DNA of 64,000 nucleotides from Helicobacter mustelae (lineage in GTDB: Bacteria; Campylobacterota; Campylobacteria; Campylobacterales; Helicobacteraceae), in the NCBI RefSeq assembly GCF_900476215.1, contig NZ_LS483446.1, positions 868,001 through 932,000 of the forward strand. Direction: 5' to 3'. How positions within the stretch are numbered: position 1 is the first letter of the stretch; each line of letters begins with the position of its first letter. This document shows, piece after piece, positions 8,794 through 18,135 of the stretch. The translations under genes were made by a program, and so were the position numbers. The notes below the pieces were generated by a model that worked only from the letters and a program-made list of their open reading frames with translations, was not told the origin of the DNA and did no database searches.

Positions 8794-10860
8794 ATGGTTA
8801 GCGAGTTATTTATTGAGATTTTTGTAGAGGAATTACCCGCACTTCCTTTTTTGAGGGAATTTAAAAATTTTGCGACAAAATGGCAGGAAGCATTGCAGCG
8901 CCATTCCATCCCGCCAATTCAAACACAGTTTTTTTATACCCCTAGGCGCATCGTGCTGTTTTGTGAGCAATTTCCCATCCGCACCCAAGAAGAAAAAAAA
9001 GAGATCTTTGGTCCCCCTGTGGATGTGGCCTTTGAAAAAGGAGACAAAAATGCACCCCTAACTGCGGCAGGAGAGGCATTTTTGAAAAAAAATCATTTGC
9101 AAATAGAGCAGCTTTGCTATGCACAAAAAGGCGGGAAAGAGGTGTTATTTTCCCTGCAGGTGCAAGAGGGTGTTTCCCTGACAGAAATCCTGCCCCAAAT
9201 TTTAAAAAGTTTCCTACAGAGTCTGCATTTTGGCAAGCATATGCGCTGGGGAAATGTGACAGAGGATTTCATCCGCCCCATTCGCAATATCATGATATTT
9301 CTGGGAGAGGAATTCGTGCCCTTTGTGGGCTATGGGATTGAAGCTAGGCCACAGACTAAGCTGCATAGGGATTTTGGATTGGATTGGCAGGAGGTGAAAA
9401 ATTTTGCAGATTATTGCAAGAAGCTAAATGAGGGCGGAGTGATCTTGGATCAAGAGGAGCGCCGGGAAAAAATCCTTAGCTCCATCATATCTCTAGAAAA
9501 ATCCCAAAATATCGCTGTGGAGGTTGATGGAGAATTGCTTGATGAAGTGGTAGCCATCACAGAATATCCGCAGGTGATTTTGGGACATTTTGAGGAGAGA
9601 TTTTTGGAATTGCCAAAAGAGGTGATCATCACATCCATGAAAGAAAATCAGCGCTATTTTGCGGTGTATCAAGACAAGAGTTTGCAGCATTTGAAAAATC
9701 ATTTTGTCATGGTGAGCAATTCCACAAGCAAGGATGAGGGCATCATTGTTTTGGGCAATCAAAAGGTGCTGCGCGCGAGACTAGAAGATGCGATGTTTTT
9801 TTATCACAATGATTGCAAAAAAGGCCTAAGCAATGCAGGATTAGAGAAATTGCTTTTCATTGAAGGGGCAGGCAGCATGCAGGATAAAGTGAAGCGCGAG
9901 CAAAAGATCGCAGAATTTTTGATCCAGAGATTTGATTGCCAAGAGCTGAGTGCAAAAAAAGCACAGATTTTAGAATGTATAGAGCTTTCCAAGGCTGATT
10001 TGCTCAGCGAGATGGTGTATGAATTTTCTAATTTGCAGGGCGTTATGGGATATTATTATGCACTTGTGATAAAAAAAGATCCCTCCATTGCGCTAGGAAT
10101 CAAAGAGCAGTATCTTCCTCTAGGAGAGCATTCTGCCCTGCCAAGCACGCCTTTTAGCGCGATTGTAGCTCTAGCTCATAAATTTGATAATATCCTAACG
10201 CTTTTTTCTGTGGGCAAAATTCCCACAGGATCCAAGGATCCATTTGCCCTAAGACGCGCAGCCAATGGGATTTTGCGTATCATCTTGCAGGAGAGTTTTG
10301 ATTTTGACCTAGAGCAAGATCTTGCAAAAATGCTGCGGATTTTGGATCTGGATCTTAGCCAAACCCAAAAAATTGCAACTTTTTTCATCGAGCGTATGGA
10401 TGGCCTTTTGCAGCAAAATCGCGCGCTGCTAAAAAGCGTCCTTGCCACTAATGAGGAAAATATTTGCAGGATCTTTGACAAGGCTCACGCACTTGGAGAA
10501 ATCTTCACAGGAGATGGCATAGAGCAGGGCGAATTGGTGGCTACCTTTAAGCGCGTGGCAAATATTTTGAAAAGTAAAATTCCTTTGGGCGAAATTTCTC
10601 AAGAATTATTGATAGAAGAGGCAGAACAAACACTATACCATGACTTTTTACAGGTATGTGCGAAGAATGAGAGTGGAGATTATCTCATCAGGCTCAAAAA
10701 TCTCTGTGGCTTGAAGGGGAGCTTGGATGATTTTTTTGACAAAGTGATGGTAAATGTGGAAAATCCTGCGCTAAAGCAAAATCGAATACAACTTATCGCC
10801 CATATTTATGAGGAATTTTTGCAGATCGCAGACATCAAAGAAATCCATCTCACAAAATGA
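8794..10860 (+). CDS. glyS: glycyl-tRNA synthetase beta subunit
   Basis: The beta subunit of the tetrameric bacterial glycyl-tRNA synthetase, here 688 residues. It starts with the family hallmark SELFIEIFVEELPA and contains LHFGKHMRWGNVTEDFIRPIRNI, ITEYPQVILGHFEERFLELPKEVI and SMKENQRYFAV, all typical GlyS blocks; the C-terminal part is a DALR-type tRNA-binding region with FFDKVMVNVEN. ATG 8794 is chosen over the preceding TTG because AGGGG (8783-8787) is 6 bases upstream of it. The alpha subunit glyQ is not in the window. Confidence 0.97.
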   Translation: MVSELFIEIFVEELPALPFLREFKNFATKWQEALQRHSIPPIQTQFFYTPRRIVLFCEQFPIRTQEEKKEIFGPPVDVAFEKGDKNAPLTAAGEAFLKKNHLQIEQLCYAQKGGKEVLFSLQVQEGVSLTEILPQILKSFLQSLHFGKHMRWGNVTEDFIRPIRNIMIFLGEEFVPFVGYGIEARPQTKLHRDFGLDWQEVKNFADYCKKLNEGGVILDQEERREKILSSIISLEKSQNIAVEVDGELLDEVVAITEYPQVILGHFEERFLELPKEVIITSMKENQRYFAVYQDKSLQHLKNHFVMVSNSTSKDEGIIVLGNQKVLRARLEDAMFFYHNDCKKGLSNAGLEKLLFIEGAGSMQDKVKREQKIAEFLIQRFDCQELSAKKAQILECIELSKADLLSEMVYEFSNLQGVMGYYYALVIKKDPSIALGIKEQYLPLGEHSALPSTPFSAIVALAHKFDNILTLFSVGKIPTGSKDPFALRRAANGILRIILQESFDFDLEQDLAKMLRILDLDLSQTQKIATFFIERMDGLLQQNRALLKSVLATNEENICRIFDKAHALGEIFTGDGIEQGELVATFKRVANILKSKIPLGEISQELLIEEAEQTLYHDFLQVCAKNESGDYLIRLKNLCGLKGSLDDFFDKVMVNVENPALKQNRIQLIAHIYEEFLQIADIKEIHLTK

Positions 10861-11084
10861 CCACACCAAAACACTCCAAACAAATAAACCAGCTAGGTAG
10901 TGTGTACACTCAATTTATAGAAAAATCTTCATAGAGTTGTTGATAAATTATGAAATTGATGCGAATTTGACATTTTTCGGGTTTAATTACAGATCTTTTG
11001 GCTGGATTGAGGAATGTGAAATTTGGTTGCATCAGTGGGTGGCGGCAGGTTAAATTAGAAAATGGGGGTTCATAGATTTTTTAA

Positions 11085-12359
11085 ATGAAAACGGATGGGA
11101 AGATGAAAAAGATTTTTTTCTTTTGGCTTTTTTTGGGGGGATTGGCTTTTTTTGGGGGGTTGGCTGCTTATGATTTGGATTATGATCAGTTTGTTCAGAG
11201 GATTGAGCAAAATTCCATAGAACTCATACAAAACAAAGGGCAATTTAGTGCTAATTTACATGACTATCGTGCTGGAATGTCTTGGAAGAATTCTTTTATC
11301 GAAACTGAAATTGGTCTTGGTAAGGCCTCAGCTGGCAAGGTCAATATAGAGAGCAATACCCTAGTCATCCTCACACCCCGACTTCCCTGGGTCGTGGCGA
11401 TACTTAATCAGTCCTTGCAAACCAAAACCATCCAGTATGCAAAAACCTATGAACTGCGCAAAAGACTTGCAATCATTGGAGCCAAGAGAATTTATTTTTC
11501 TTATGTGCTAGCAAAGGAAAAATACAAAATCTACCAGCAAAGAGAACAGAATTTTTATTCCCAATTAAAGATTATTGAAAAGAAGTTTGAGGCAGGGAGT
11601 GCTTCAAAAAAAGATTATGTGAATTTTAAAAACTCCTATTATGATGCCAGGCTTGCAAGGATTGACATAGAAAAGGAATTAGAAAATATCAAAAGCATTC
11701 TGTATAAGATTCTGGGCCTTAGGGTCACTGGGGATTTTTTGGAAACGCAAGATATCAATGTTGCGGGACTTGATTTTGCCTATTTGAAGTTACAAAAAAT
11801 CAGACTTAAGGAATACATCTCCCAATCTCCCTATGTTGAGATTATCGCGCTTAGCGCAAAAGATCATGGTATCAATGCCAGGGCATCAAGCATGGAGCGC
11901 TGGGATAATTTTGAAATTGGATTTGGGATTGAGAGCAATGCCCTTGGAAATCAGACAGAGAATTTTGGCTCCATGCGTCTGAATGTCCCATTACCCCTCA
12001 CACGCAGATATGATTTCCTAAAAAAGAAATATCTCGCCTTGCAAAGCGCAGCATTAAGAGAAAATGAAGTAACTAGAAACAATATCTCTGTGCGCGCAAC
12101 TTCTTTGTTCACCCAGTTGCAAACTAAGAGAGAATTCATCGAACTCCAGCAAGAAAATATCAAAAATAAAAAGTCCTTGGTGGACATGGGAAAAACCGCC
12201 TATGAATCCCAGAGAATCAGCTCTTTTGAGTATTTGGCCTATCAAAATGCCTATATGGATTCTTTGATTAAGATGATTGATGCAAAAATGGATTACATAC
12301 AAACACAGGCGCTTTTAGAAGAAACTCTAGGCAGGGTGTTGCAAAAAGGAGAAATATGA
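11085..12359 (+). CDS. cznC: outer-membrane channel of the metal efflux system (CznC-like, TolC family)
   Basis: A protein of 424 residues of the outer-membrane efflux family, first gene of a tripartite metal exporter. It has a signal peptide (KKIFFFWLFLGGLAFFGGLAAYD) and long amphipathic helices in two repeats (about 100-210 and 310-415), as in TolC. A second ATG at 11103 is possible; neither has a strong ribosome-binding site. The gene overlaps cznB by ATGA. The order and neighbours match H. pylori HP0971-HP0969 (Cd/Zn/Ni efflux). The signal-peptide codons carry a tandem repeat of T7 and G6 runs that could shift the frame. No clear promoter box was seen in 10861-11084. Confidence 0.85.
   Translation: MKTDGKMKKIFFFWLFLGGLAFFGGLAAYDLDYDQFVQRIEQNSIELIQNKGQFSANLHDYRAGMSWKNSFIETEIGLGKASAGKVNIESNTLVILTPRLPWVVAILNQSLQTKTIQYAKTYELRKRLAIIGAKRIYFSYVLAKEKYKIYQQREQNFYSQLKIIEKKFEAGSASKKDYVNFKNSYYDARLARIDIEKELENIKSILYKILGLRVTGDFLETQDINVAGLDFAYLKLQKIRLKEYISQSPYVEIIALSAKDHGINARASSMERWDNFEIGFGIESNALGNQTENFGSMRLNVPLPLTRRYDFLKKKYLALQSAALRENEVTRNNISVRATSLFTQLQTKREFIELQQENIKNKKSLVDMGKTAYESQRISSFEYLAYQNAYMDSLIKMIDAKMDYIQTQALLEETLGRVLQKGEI
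11123..11159 (+). repeat. tandem T7G6 repeat in the cznC signal-peptide region
   Basis: The 18-base unit TTGGCTTTTTTTGGGGGG occurs at 11123-11140 and again, exactly, at 11142-11159 after one A. The period of 19 bases is not a multiple of three, so loss or gain of one unit, or slippage in any of the four runs, shifts the cznC frame. Confidence 0.95.
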
Positions 12360-13411
12360 AAAAACTTTTGTCATGGATGGGATTTTTTTGTTTTTTATAT
12401 GCTTTTGAAGAAATAAAAATTTCGCCACAAGCAATCTCAAAGCTTGGAATCAAAACCGTCGTGGTGGGGAAGGGCGTGAGTACCAAGGGAGTCCCATTTA
12501 ATGCGCAAGTGGATTTTGATACCAAAACCTCCATCACGCAGAGCACCACTTTTGATGTCATCGTCGTGGCGTTGCATAAGCAAGAGGGAGAATATGTCAA
12601 AAAAGGAGAGGTGATTTGTGAGATTAGCTCCAATGAATTGAGCAATTTATTTTTTCAGTTTGAGAATGCGAAGAATCGCTACAACATCGCCCAAGAAGTC
12701 GCCCAAAAAGACAAAAAACTCTTTGAATCGGGGGTGATCTCTCAGAGGGAATATCAGGTGAGCTATCTCAATGCCAATGAATTGCACCTAAAGGTCATGC
12801 AATTACAAGGCACTTTTGACACCTTTGGCATTGATGAAAAAAATCCAAAAGGGGATTTTGGATTTCGAGTCATCGCCAAGGAAAGCGGGATTTTGGCAGT
12901 GTCTCCTAAGCGCATCGGAGAAAAAATCTTTGCCTTTAGCCCCTATATCCGCATCACAGATGGATTGGGATTGATTGCTTATATCCGTGTGCCCATCCAT
13001 ATGGCCAATTATGTCAAGGCCGGAGCAAAGGTGTTTAATAAATCTGGCGTAAACATCGGAGTAATCAAAACCGTCTCCATCGTGGTGGATCGCTCCACAA
13101 ACACAGTGCTAGCTACAGCACCACTAGATCATACAAATTATAAAGTGGGAGAGATCATCCGCCTTTATGTAGATATTGATTTTCATCAAAATTCCGTGGT
13201 CGTGCCCTTTGATGCAGTGATTAAAAATGGCAATGATTATCTGGTATTCAAAAAAATTCCAGGCGGTTTTTTACCCATAAAAGTGGATATTTTGGAAGAA
13301 AAAAATGGAGTATTTATCGTCAATGCTGGAAGTGCAATCAAAAATGGTGATGAGATTGCCATGGGTGCAATCATCGCACTTAAGGGCATTATGGATAATA
13401 TAGGGGACTAA
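12356..13411 (+). CDS. cznB: membrane-fusion protein of the metal efflux system (CznB-like)
   Basis: A protein of 351 residues of the CzcB/HlyD type, joining the CznA pump to the CznC channel across the periplasm. It has a short signal-like N-terminus (KKLLSWMGFFCFLYAFEE), a split lipoyl domain (FDVIVVALHKQEGEYVKKGEVICEI and IAKESGILAVSPKRIGEKIF regions), a helical hairpin at about 95-140 and a C-terminal part with VVVPFDAVIKNGNDYLVF. No His-rich metal-binding N-terminus is seen. It is translationally coupled to cznC and is followed after one base by cznA. Confidence 0.87.
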   Translation: MKKLLSWMGFFCFLYAFEEIKISPQAISKLGIKTVVVGKGVSTKGVPFNAQVDFDTKTSITQSTTFDVIVVALHKQEGEYVKKGEVICEISSNELSNLFFQFENAKNRYNIAQEVAQKDKKLFESGVISQREYQVSYLNANELHLKVMQLQGTFDTFGIDEKNPKGDFGFRVIAKESGILAVSPKRIGEKIFAFSPYIRITDGLGLIAYIRVPIHMANYVKAGAKVFNKSGVNIGVIKTVSIVVDRSTNTVLATAPLDHTNYKVGEIIRLYVDIDFHQNSVVVPFDAVIKNGNDYLVFKKIPGGFLPIKVDILEEKNGVFIVNAGSAIKNGDEIAMGAIIALKGIMDNIGD

Positions 13412-13412
13412 A

Positions 13413-16400
13413 ATGCTTGCAAAGATTATTGAATTTTCTCTGCGCCAAAGGATTATGGTCATCCTTTGTGCACTGGGATTGCTAGTCTATGGATGTTATA
13501 GTTTTCTGACAATCCCCATTGATGCCTTTCCTGATATCTCTTCTACGCAAGTAAAGCTTGTGATTAAGGCTCCTGGCATGGCGCCTGAAGAGGTGGAAAA
13601 TCGCGTGATTCGCCCCCTAGAATTTGAACTTTTGGGATTGCAGGGGGAGAAATCCCTGCGCAGCGTATCAAAATATGCCATAGCAGATATTACGCTGGAT
13701 TTTGAAGATGATGTAGATATTTATCGAGCCAGGACCATGGTTAATGAAAGGATTGTGGGGATATTGGAGGATTTGCCCCATGGTGTGAGTGTGACAATGG
13801 GGCCCATCGTCAGCCCTCTTTCTGATATGTTTATGTTCACCATTGATGGGGAGATCTCAGAGATCAAAAAACGAGAAATTATGGATTTCACCATACGCCC
13901 TGCATTACGCAGCATTCGCGGTGTGGCTGATGTCAATTCGCTAGGAGGATATGCCAAAGCCATTGCCATTGTTCCCAATTTCAATGATATGGCAAGGCTT
14001 GGCATTAGCATTAGCGAATTAGAGCGAGTACTAAAAGAAAACCTCAAAAATGATGGTGCGGGTAAGATTGATCGCAGTGGCGAGACATTTTTAGTCAAAA
14101 TCCAAACAGCCTCCCTTGATATGGAAAGCATCAAAAATATCGCCATTCCCACCAAAAACAGCTATCTGCGCTTGGGGGATTTTTGTAATGTCATCCCAAG
14201 CTATCGCACTAGGCTTGGATTCCTCACCAAAGATGGCAAGGGAGAGGCAGTGGGAGGGTTGGTGCTATCCATCAAGGGATCCAATTCCAAAGAGACGATT
14301 CAAAGGATTTATAAAAAATTTGAAGAATTAAAACACATCCTGCCAAGGGACATCCATCTCAATGTCTATTATGATCGCTCCGAGCTTACGCAAAAGGCCG
14401 TAGATACCGTAAGCAAAACCCTCATTGAAGCCATCATTTTGATTATGATTACTTTGTTCTTGTTCCTAGGAGACTTGCGTGCAGCGGTGGCTGTGAGCAT
14501 CACCCTTCCTCTAGCACTTGGCTTTGCATTTATCATGATGAAAAAATATGGAATCACTGCCAATTTGATGAGCCTAGGAGGACTAGCCATTGCCATTGGG
14601 ATCTTGGTGGATTCTGCGGTGGTCATGGTGGAGAATGCTTTTGAGAAATTAAGCACAAACAAAACCCTTACAAAATTGCATCTCATTTATCGCGCATGTG
14701 GAGAAATCGCTGTTTCTGTGGCCAGTGGGATTTTGATCATCATTATTTTCTTTGCTCCCATTTTGACACTGGAGGGATTGGAGGGCAAGATGTTCCGCCC
14801 ATTGGCTCAAAGCATCGTGTTTGCCTTGATGGGATCGCTCATCCTCTCCATGACTGTGATCCCTGTGGTGAGTTCCCTCATCCTCAAATCCAAAGAACAT
14901 CAGGAAACCTTGCTGGTTCGCATCCTTCATAGAATCTATGATCCCACACTCAATTTCTGCCTCAAACATAGTAAAATCGTCTTCATCAGCGCATTTGCTT
15001 TTTTGGTCATGAGCTTCTCTCTCTTCCCCTATATTGGCAAATCCTTCATGCCAACACTGGATGAGGGAGATCTCGTCATCACTGTAGAAACCAGCCCATC
15101 CATCTCCATCGATCAATCAAAAGACCTGATTTTGCGAATCGAGCGTCAATTGCTCCAAATAAAAGAAGTAAAATCCGCAGTAGGTCGCACGGGATCTGAT
15201 GAGCTAGGTCTAGATCTCTCAGGATTTAATCAGACTGACATCTTTGTATCTTTTATCCCAAAAAAACAATGGAGTATGAAAACCAAAGAGGAGTTGATTG
15301 ATAAAGTGCGCAAGAGTTTGGAGAATTTTAGGGGCATTAGTTTCACTTACACCCAGCCCATTGACATGCGTGTAAGTGAAATGCTCACAGGGGTGCGCGG
15401 GGATCTAGCAGTGAAGGTGTTTGGAAATGACATCAATGAACTCAATAATCTTAGCGCTCAAATTCAAAAGATCATTGAGGGGGTGCGGGGATCTGATGAG
15501 GTATTCACAGCGCTTAATAAGGGAGTGAATTATCTCTATGTCATCCCAAATAAGCGCGTCATGGCAAGTGTGGGAATCACCACAGAGGAATTTTCTACAT
15601 TTTTAAAATCTTCTTTGGAGGGGATTGTGGTGGATTATATCCCACAAGGCAGCGCGAGGATCCCGGTATTAATCCGTCAAAATAGTGAGATTGCTAAAGA
15701 TATTACCATGTTTAAAAGCCTTACGATGAGCTCAGAAAAAGATCTATCCGTGCCCATTAGCTCCATTGCTCAGATCAAAGAAGTGGATGGTCCGGTGATG
15801 ATTTACCGAGAGAATGCAGAGCGCTATGGCGTCATCCGCAGCAATGTAAAAAATCGCGACTTAGATGGGTTTGTTAAAGAAGTACAGAGCAAAATCCATA
15901 AAGAAGTCAAGCTTCCTAGTGGATATTACATTACTTATGGTGGGCAATTTGAAAATCAGCAGCGCGCCAATGCAAGATTATTGACTGTGATTCCTCTTAG
16001 TATTTTGGTGATTTTCTTTATTTTGTTTTTCACCTTTAGAGACATTCCCTCCTCTTTATTGATTTTGCTCAATATCCCCTTTGCAATAACTGGAGGCCTC
16101 ATCTCTCTTTTCTTATCTGGGCAGTATATCTCTGTGCCTGCGAGCGTGGGGTTCATCACGCTCTTTGGTATTGCCGTGCTCAATGGTCTGGTGATGGTGG
16201 GATATTTCAAAGAATTAATGGCGCAGGGCTATAGCGTGGATGAGGCAGTAGAGCGGGGGGCGCGCAGGAGATTGCGCCCTGTGTTGATGACAGCATGTAT
16301 TGCAGCACTAGGACTCATTCCCATGCTGCTCTCTGATGGCGTGGGATCTGAAGTCCAAAAACCACTTGCGGTGGTGGTTTTGGGAGGGCTTGTTACCTCA

Positions 16401-16472
16401 AGTATGCTGACCTTGCTGATTTTGCCTCCGATGTTTCGAAGTGTCACCAAAAAATTTCAACACAAGAGGTGA
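13413..16472 (+). CDS. cznA: RND heavy-metal efflux pump (CznA/CzcA-like)
   Basis: A proton/metal antiporter of 1019 residues of the HME branch of the RND family. It shows the N-terminal helix, IPIDAFPDISSTQVKL and APGMAPEEVENRVIRPLE, the HME hallmarks, then TM4 with GILVDSAVVMVENAFE (Asp near residue 400) and the C-terminal repeat of membrane helices with GIAVLNGLVMV. In H. pylori the orthologous system exports cadmium, zinc and nickel and supports urease; the same role is inferred. It overlaps nothing but is followed closely by a DUF3240 gene. Confidence 0.92.
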   Translation: MLAKIIEFSLRQRIMVILCALGLLVYGCYSFLTIPIDAFPDISSTQVKLVIKAPGMAPEEVENRVIRPLEFELLGLQGEKSLRSVSKYAIADITLDFEDDVDIYRARTMVNERIVGILEDLPHGVSVTMGPIVSPLSDMFMFTIDGEISEIKKREIMDFTIRPALRSIRGVADVNSLGGYAKAIAIVPNFNDMARLGISISELERVLKENLKNDGAGKIDRSGETFLVKIQTASLDMESIKNIAIPTKNSYLRLGDFCNVIPSYRTRLGFLTKDGKGEAVGGLVLSIKGSNSKETIQRIYKKFEELKHILPRDIHLNVYYDRSELTQKAVDTVSKTLIEAIILIMITLFLFLGDLRAAVAVSITLPLALGFAFIMMKKYGITANLMSLGGLAIAIGILVDSAVVMVENAFEKLSTNKTLTKLHLIYRACGEIAVSVASGILIIIIFFAPILTLEGLEGKMFRPLAQSIVFALMGSLILSMTVIPVVSSLILKSKEHQETLLVRILHRIYDPTLNFCLKHSKIVFISAFAFLVMSFSLFPYIGKSFMPTLDEGDLVITVETSPSISIDQSKDLILRIERQLLQIKEVKSAVGRTGSDELGLDLSGFNQTDIFVSFIPKKQWSMKTKEELIDKVRKSLENFRGISFTYTQPIDMRVSEMLTGVRGDLAVKVFGNDINELNNLSAQIQKIIEGVRGSDEVFTALNKGVNYLYVIPNKRVMASVGITTEEFSTFLKSSLEGIVVDYIPQGSARIPVLIRQNSEIAKDITMFKSLTMSSEKDLSVPISSIAQIKEVDGPVMIYRENAERYGVIRSNVKNRDLDGFVKEVQSKIHKEVKLPSGYYITYGGQFENQQRANARLLTVIPLSILVIFFILFFTFRDIPSSLLILLNIPFAITGGLISLFLSGQYISVPASVGFITLFGIAVLNGLVMVGYFKELMAQGYSVDEAVERGARRRLRPVLMTACIAALGLIPMLLSDGVGSEVQKPLAVVVLGGLVTSSMLTLLILPPMFRSVTKKFQHKR

Positions 16473-16474
16473 GG

Positions 16475-16747
16475 ATGTTAGAGATCTATGTAGAAGCAGA
16501 ATTGAAAAATAAAGTCGTGGATTTATTTCTAGAAAAGGGTTTGGATAATTTCTTTTGCCTCAATGTCCAAAGATATGCTGCAAAAAATCTACTAGTAAGC
16601 CAGATGGAGCAGGTAAGTGGCAGAAAGGAATATGTGATGTTCAAGGTATTTGCCAAGAAAAAACAAAAAAGAGAGATTTTGCTGTGGCTAGAAGAATTTG
16701 ATCATGCGCGCTATTTCGTCTCCAAAAAGAAGGAAAAAGAGAAATAA
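16475..16747 (+). CDS. PII-like DUF3240 protein of metal-efflux operons
   Basis: A small protein of 90 residues without signal peptide. LEIYVEAELKNKVVDLFLE, then SQMEQVSGRKEYVMFKV, match the DUF3240 pattern (a PII-like fold often encoded right after CzcA/CusA pumps; the SxxEQVxGR core is the key block). H. pylori has HP0968 in the same place. ATG 16475 is chosen since AGAGG at 16465-16469 is correctly spaced; an in-frame GTG lies at 16469. A regulatory or metal-sensing role for the pump is inferred from location. Confidence 0.72.
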   Translation: MLEIYVEAELKNKVVDLFLEKGLDNFFCLNVQRYAAKNLLVSQMEQVSGRKEYVMFKVFAKKKQKREILLWLEEFDHARYFVSKKKEKEK

Positions 16748-16767
16748 AATAAGAGAATTGGCCATCA

Positions 16768-16947
16768 ATGCTTATGGTGGTTTTGGCTGTAGTTTTGGAT
16801 CATCGCGCCGCTGCAAGAAGAGGGATGGCTGTGAGTTTTGATACCAATAAACTGCTGCAAGATTTTTTGATTAGCTATCTTCTTGTTTTCATTGTTGGTG
16901 AGGGCGGTTTTTGTGGTTTTTGGTGTGTGGCAGAGATTTGGGGCTAG
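16768..16947 (+). CDS. possible small hydrophobic protein
   Basis: A 59-residue frame in the otherwise empty stretch 16748-17074 between the metal operon and tsaD. It begins with LMVVLAVVLDH and ends with a hydrophobic half (LLQDFLISYLLVFIVGEGG) and two Cys in GFCGFWCVAEIW. There is no good ribosome-binding site, and the opposite strand is also open for about the same length, so chance is likely. A hairpin GGGCTAGC-AT-CTAGCC overlaps its stop. Nothing else was found in this stretch. Confidence 0.2.
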   Translation: MLMVVLAVVLDHRAAARRGMAVSFDTNKLLQDFLISYLLVFIVGEGGFCGFWCVAEIWG

Positions 16948-17074
16948 CATCTAGCCAACCAATCCCTTCCAACCAGTGTCATAATCTAGCCCTAAAGCCC
17001 TGCTAGAATCCGCATCATCCAATATCCACGCCCATGCCTGCAATCAAGCCCTATGGTTCACATGCCTAGCCGAG

Positions 17075-18085
17075 TTAGAGGAATTCGTCTGCGCTGCTTT
17101 TGGGAGAGCATTGCAGATGCGCCAAAGAGGCAAATTGACCTCTTTTGAATTTTTCCACTGCAGCTCTTCCAATCATGGCTGCATTATCTGAGCAAAACTT
17201 TAGCGGGACTAGATGCAGGGTCTTTTGGTATTTGAGACAGAGTTTCTCCACCAGCTCGCGCAAAAACAAATTTGCACTCGCACCTCCCACGATGGCAAAA
17301 TCTTGGATTTGAGAGCCTTTGAAATAGCGCTCGAGTTGTTGTAAAAGATGCTTGCAAGCCGCAGCTTGGAAACTTTTTGCGATTTTTTGGATGGAGTTTT
17401 TGGAGTAGGGGTAAGCTTCTTTTTCAATTTGTAGGCGGGTGGCATTTTTGAGCCCAGAGAAGCTAAAGCCAATGCCTGGATGATTGCGCAGGGGAATGGG
17501 AAAATCATAGAGCTCACCCTCATACTCCCTAGCATTTTCCTGTATGATGGGACCCCCGGGGTAGGAGAGCCCCAGCATTTTTGCGACCTTATCAAAACTC
17601 TCTCCAAAGCTATCATCTTTTGTGCTAGCAATAATCTCCATCTCCTCCATGCCTCTAGCCTCTATGATTTGTGTATGCCCGCCAGAGACTAGCAGCACAG
17701 ATAGAGGGAAAATCAGGGATTTTTGATTGATAAACAAAGAAAAAATATGGCCCTTGAGATGATTGATGCTAATGAGGGGGATTTTTAGCTCTAGGCTTAG
17801 AACCTTTGCCATCATCAAGCCCTCAATCAATGTCACACTAAGCCCGGGCTCTGTGGTGATGGCAATGGCCTTAAAGCTTTCTTTTGGGATGGCTGCAAGC
17901 GCGTCTTTTAAAAGCTTTGGGAGATTGTCTGCGTGCATCCTTGAGGCGATCTCTGGGACCACGCCTCCATAGAGATTGTGAATGCTCTCTTGAGAGATTT
18001 TTTTGTGCCACAAAAGCTCACAATCCTCTATAGAAGTGATGCCAATGGAGCTATCATCACAGCTGCTCTCAATGCTCAAAATCAT
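17075..18085 (-). CDS. tsaD: tRNA N6-threonylcarbamoyladenosine transferase TsaD (Gcp)
   Basis: TsaD transfers the threonylcarbamoyl group to A37 of tRNAs reading ANN codons, together with TsaB, TsaE and TsaC. It starts with MILSIESSCDDSS, the standard ASKHA-fold opening, has the metal-binding HxxxH in INHLKGH (His109, His113), LLVSGGHTQI, and GASANLFLRE near the C-terminus. An ATG four codons upstream is rejected because it would lie about 5 bases from the predicted transcription start, whereas the chosen ATG has GGGG 6 bases before it. Length 336 residues is normal. Confidence 0.95.
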   Translation of the reverse strand: MILSIESSCDDSSIGITSIEDCELLWHKKISQESIHNLYGGVVPEIASRMHADNLPKLLKDALAAIPKESFKAIAITTEPGLSVTLIEGLMMAKVLSLELKIPLISINHLKGHIFSLFINQKSLIFPLSVLLVSGGHTQIIEARGMEEMEIIASTKDDSFGESFDKVAKMLGLSYPGGPIIQENAREYEGELYDFPIPLRNHPGIGFSFSGLKNATRLQIEKEAYPYSKNSIQKIAKSFQAAACKHLLQQLERYFKGSQIQDFAIVGGASANLFLRELVEKLCLKYQKTLHLVPLKFCSDNAAMIGRAAVEKFKRGQFASLAHLQCSPKSSADEFL

Positions 18086-18104
18086 CAAAAACCCCATTTT
18101 TTGC

Positions 18105-18114
18105 TAAAATTATA
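18105..18114. promoter_or_regulatory. overlapping -10 boxes of tsaD and the deiminase gene
   Basis: The minus strand has TATAAT at 18109-18114 for tsaD. The plus strand has TTTTTGCTAAAAT with TAAAAT at 18105-18110, about 25 bases before the deiminase start. The two boxes overlap by two bases. Confidence 0.45.
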
Positions 18115-18135
18115 ACAAATTTTCATGAGGGCAGA

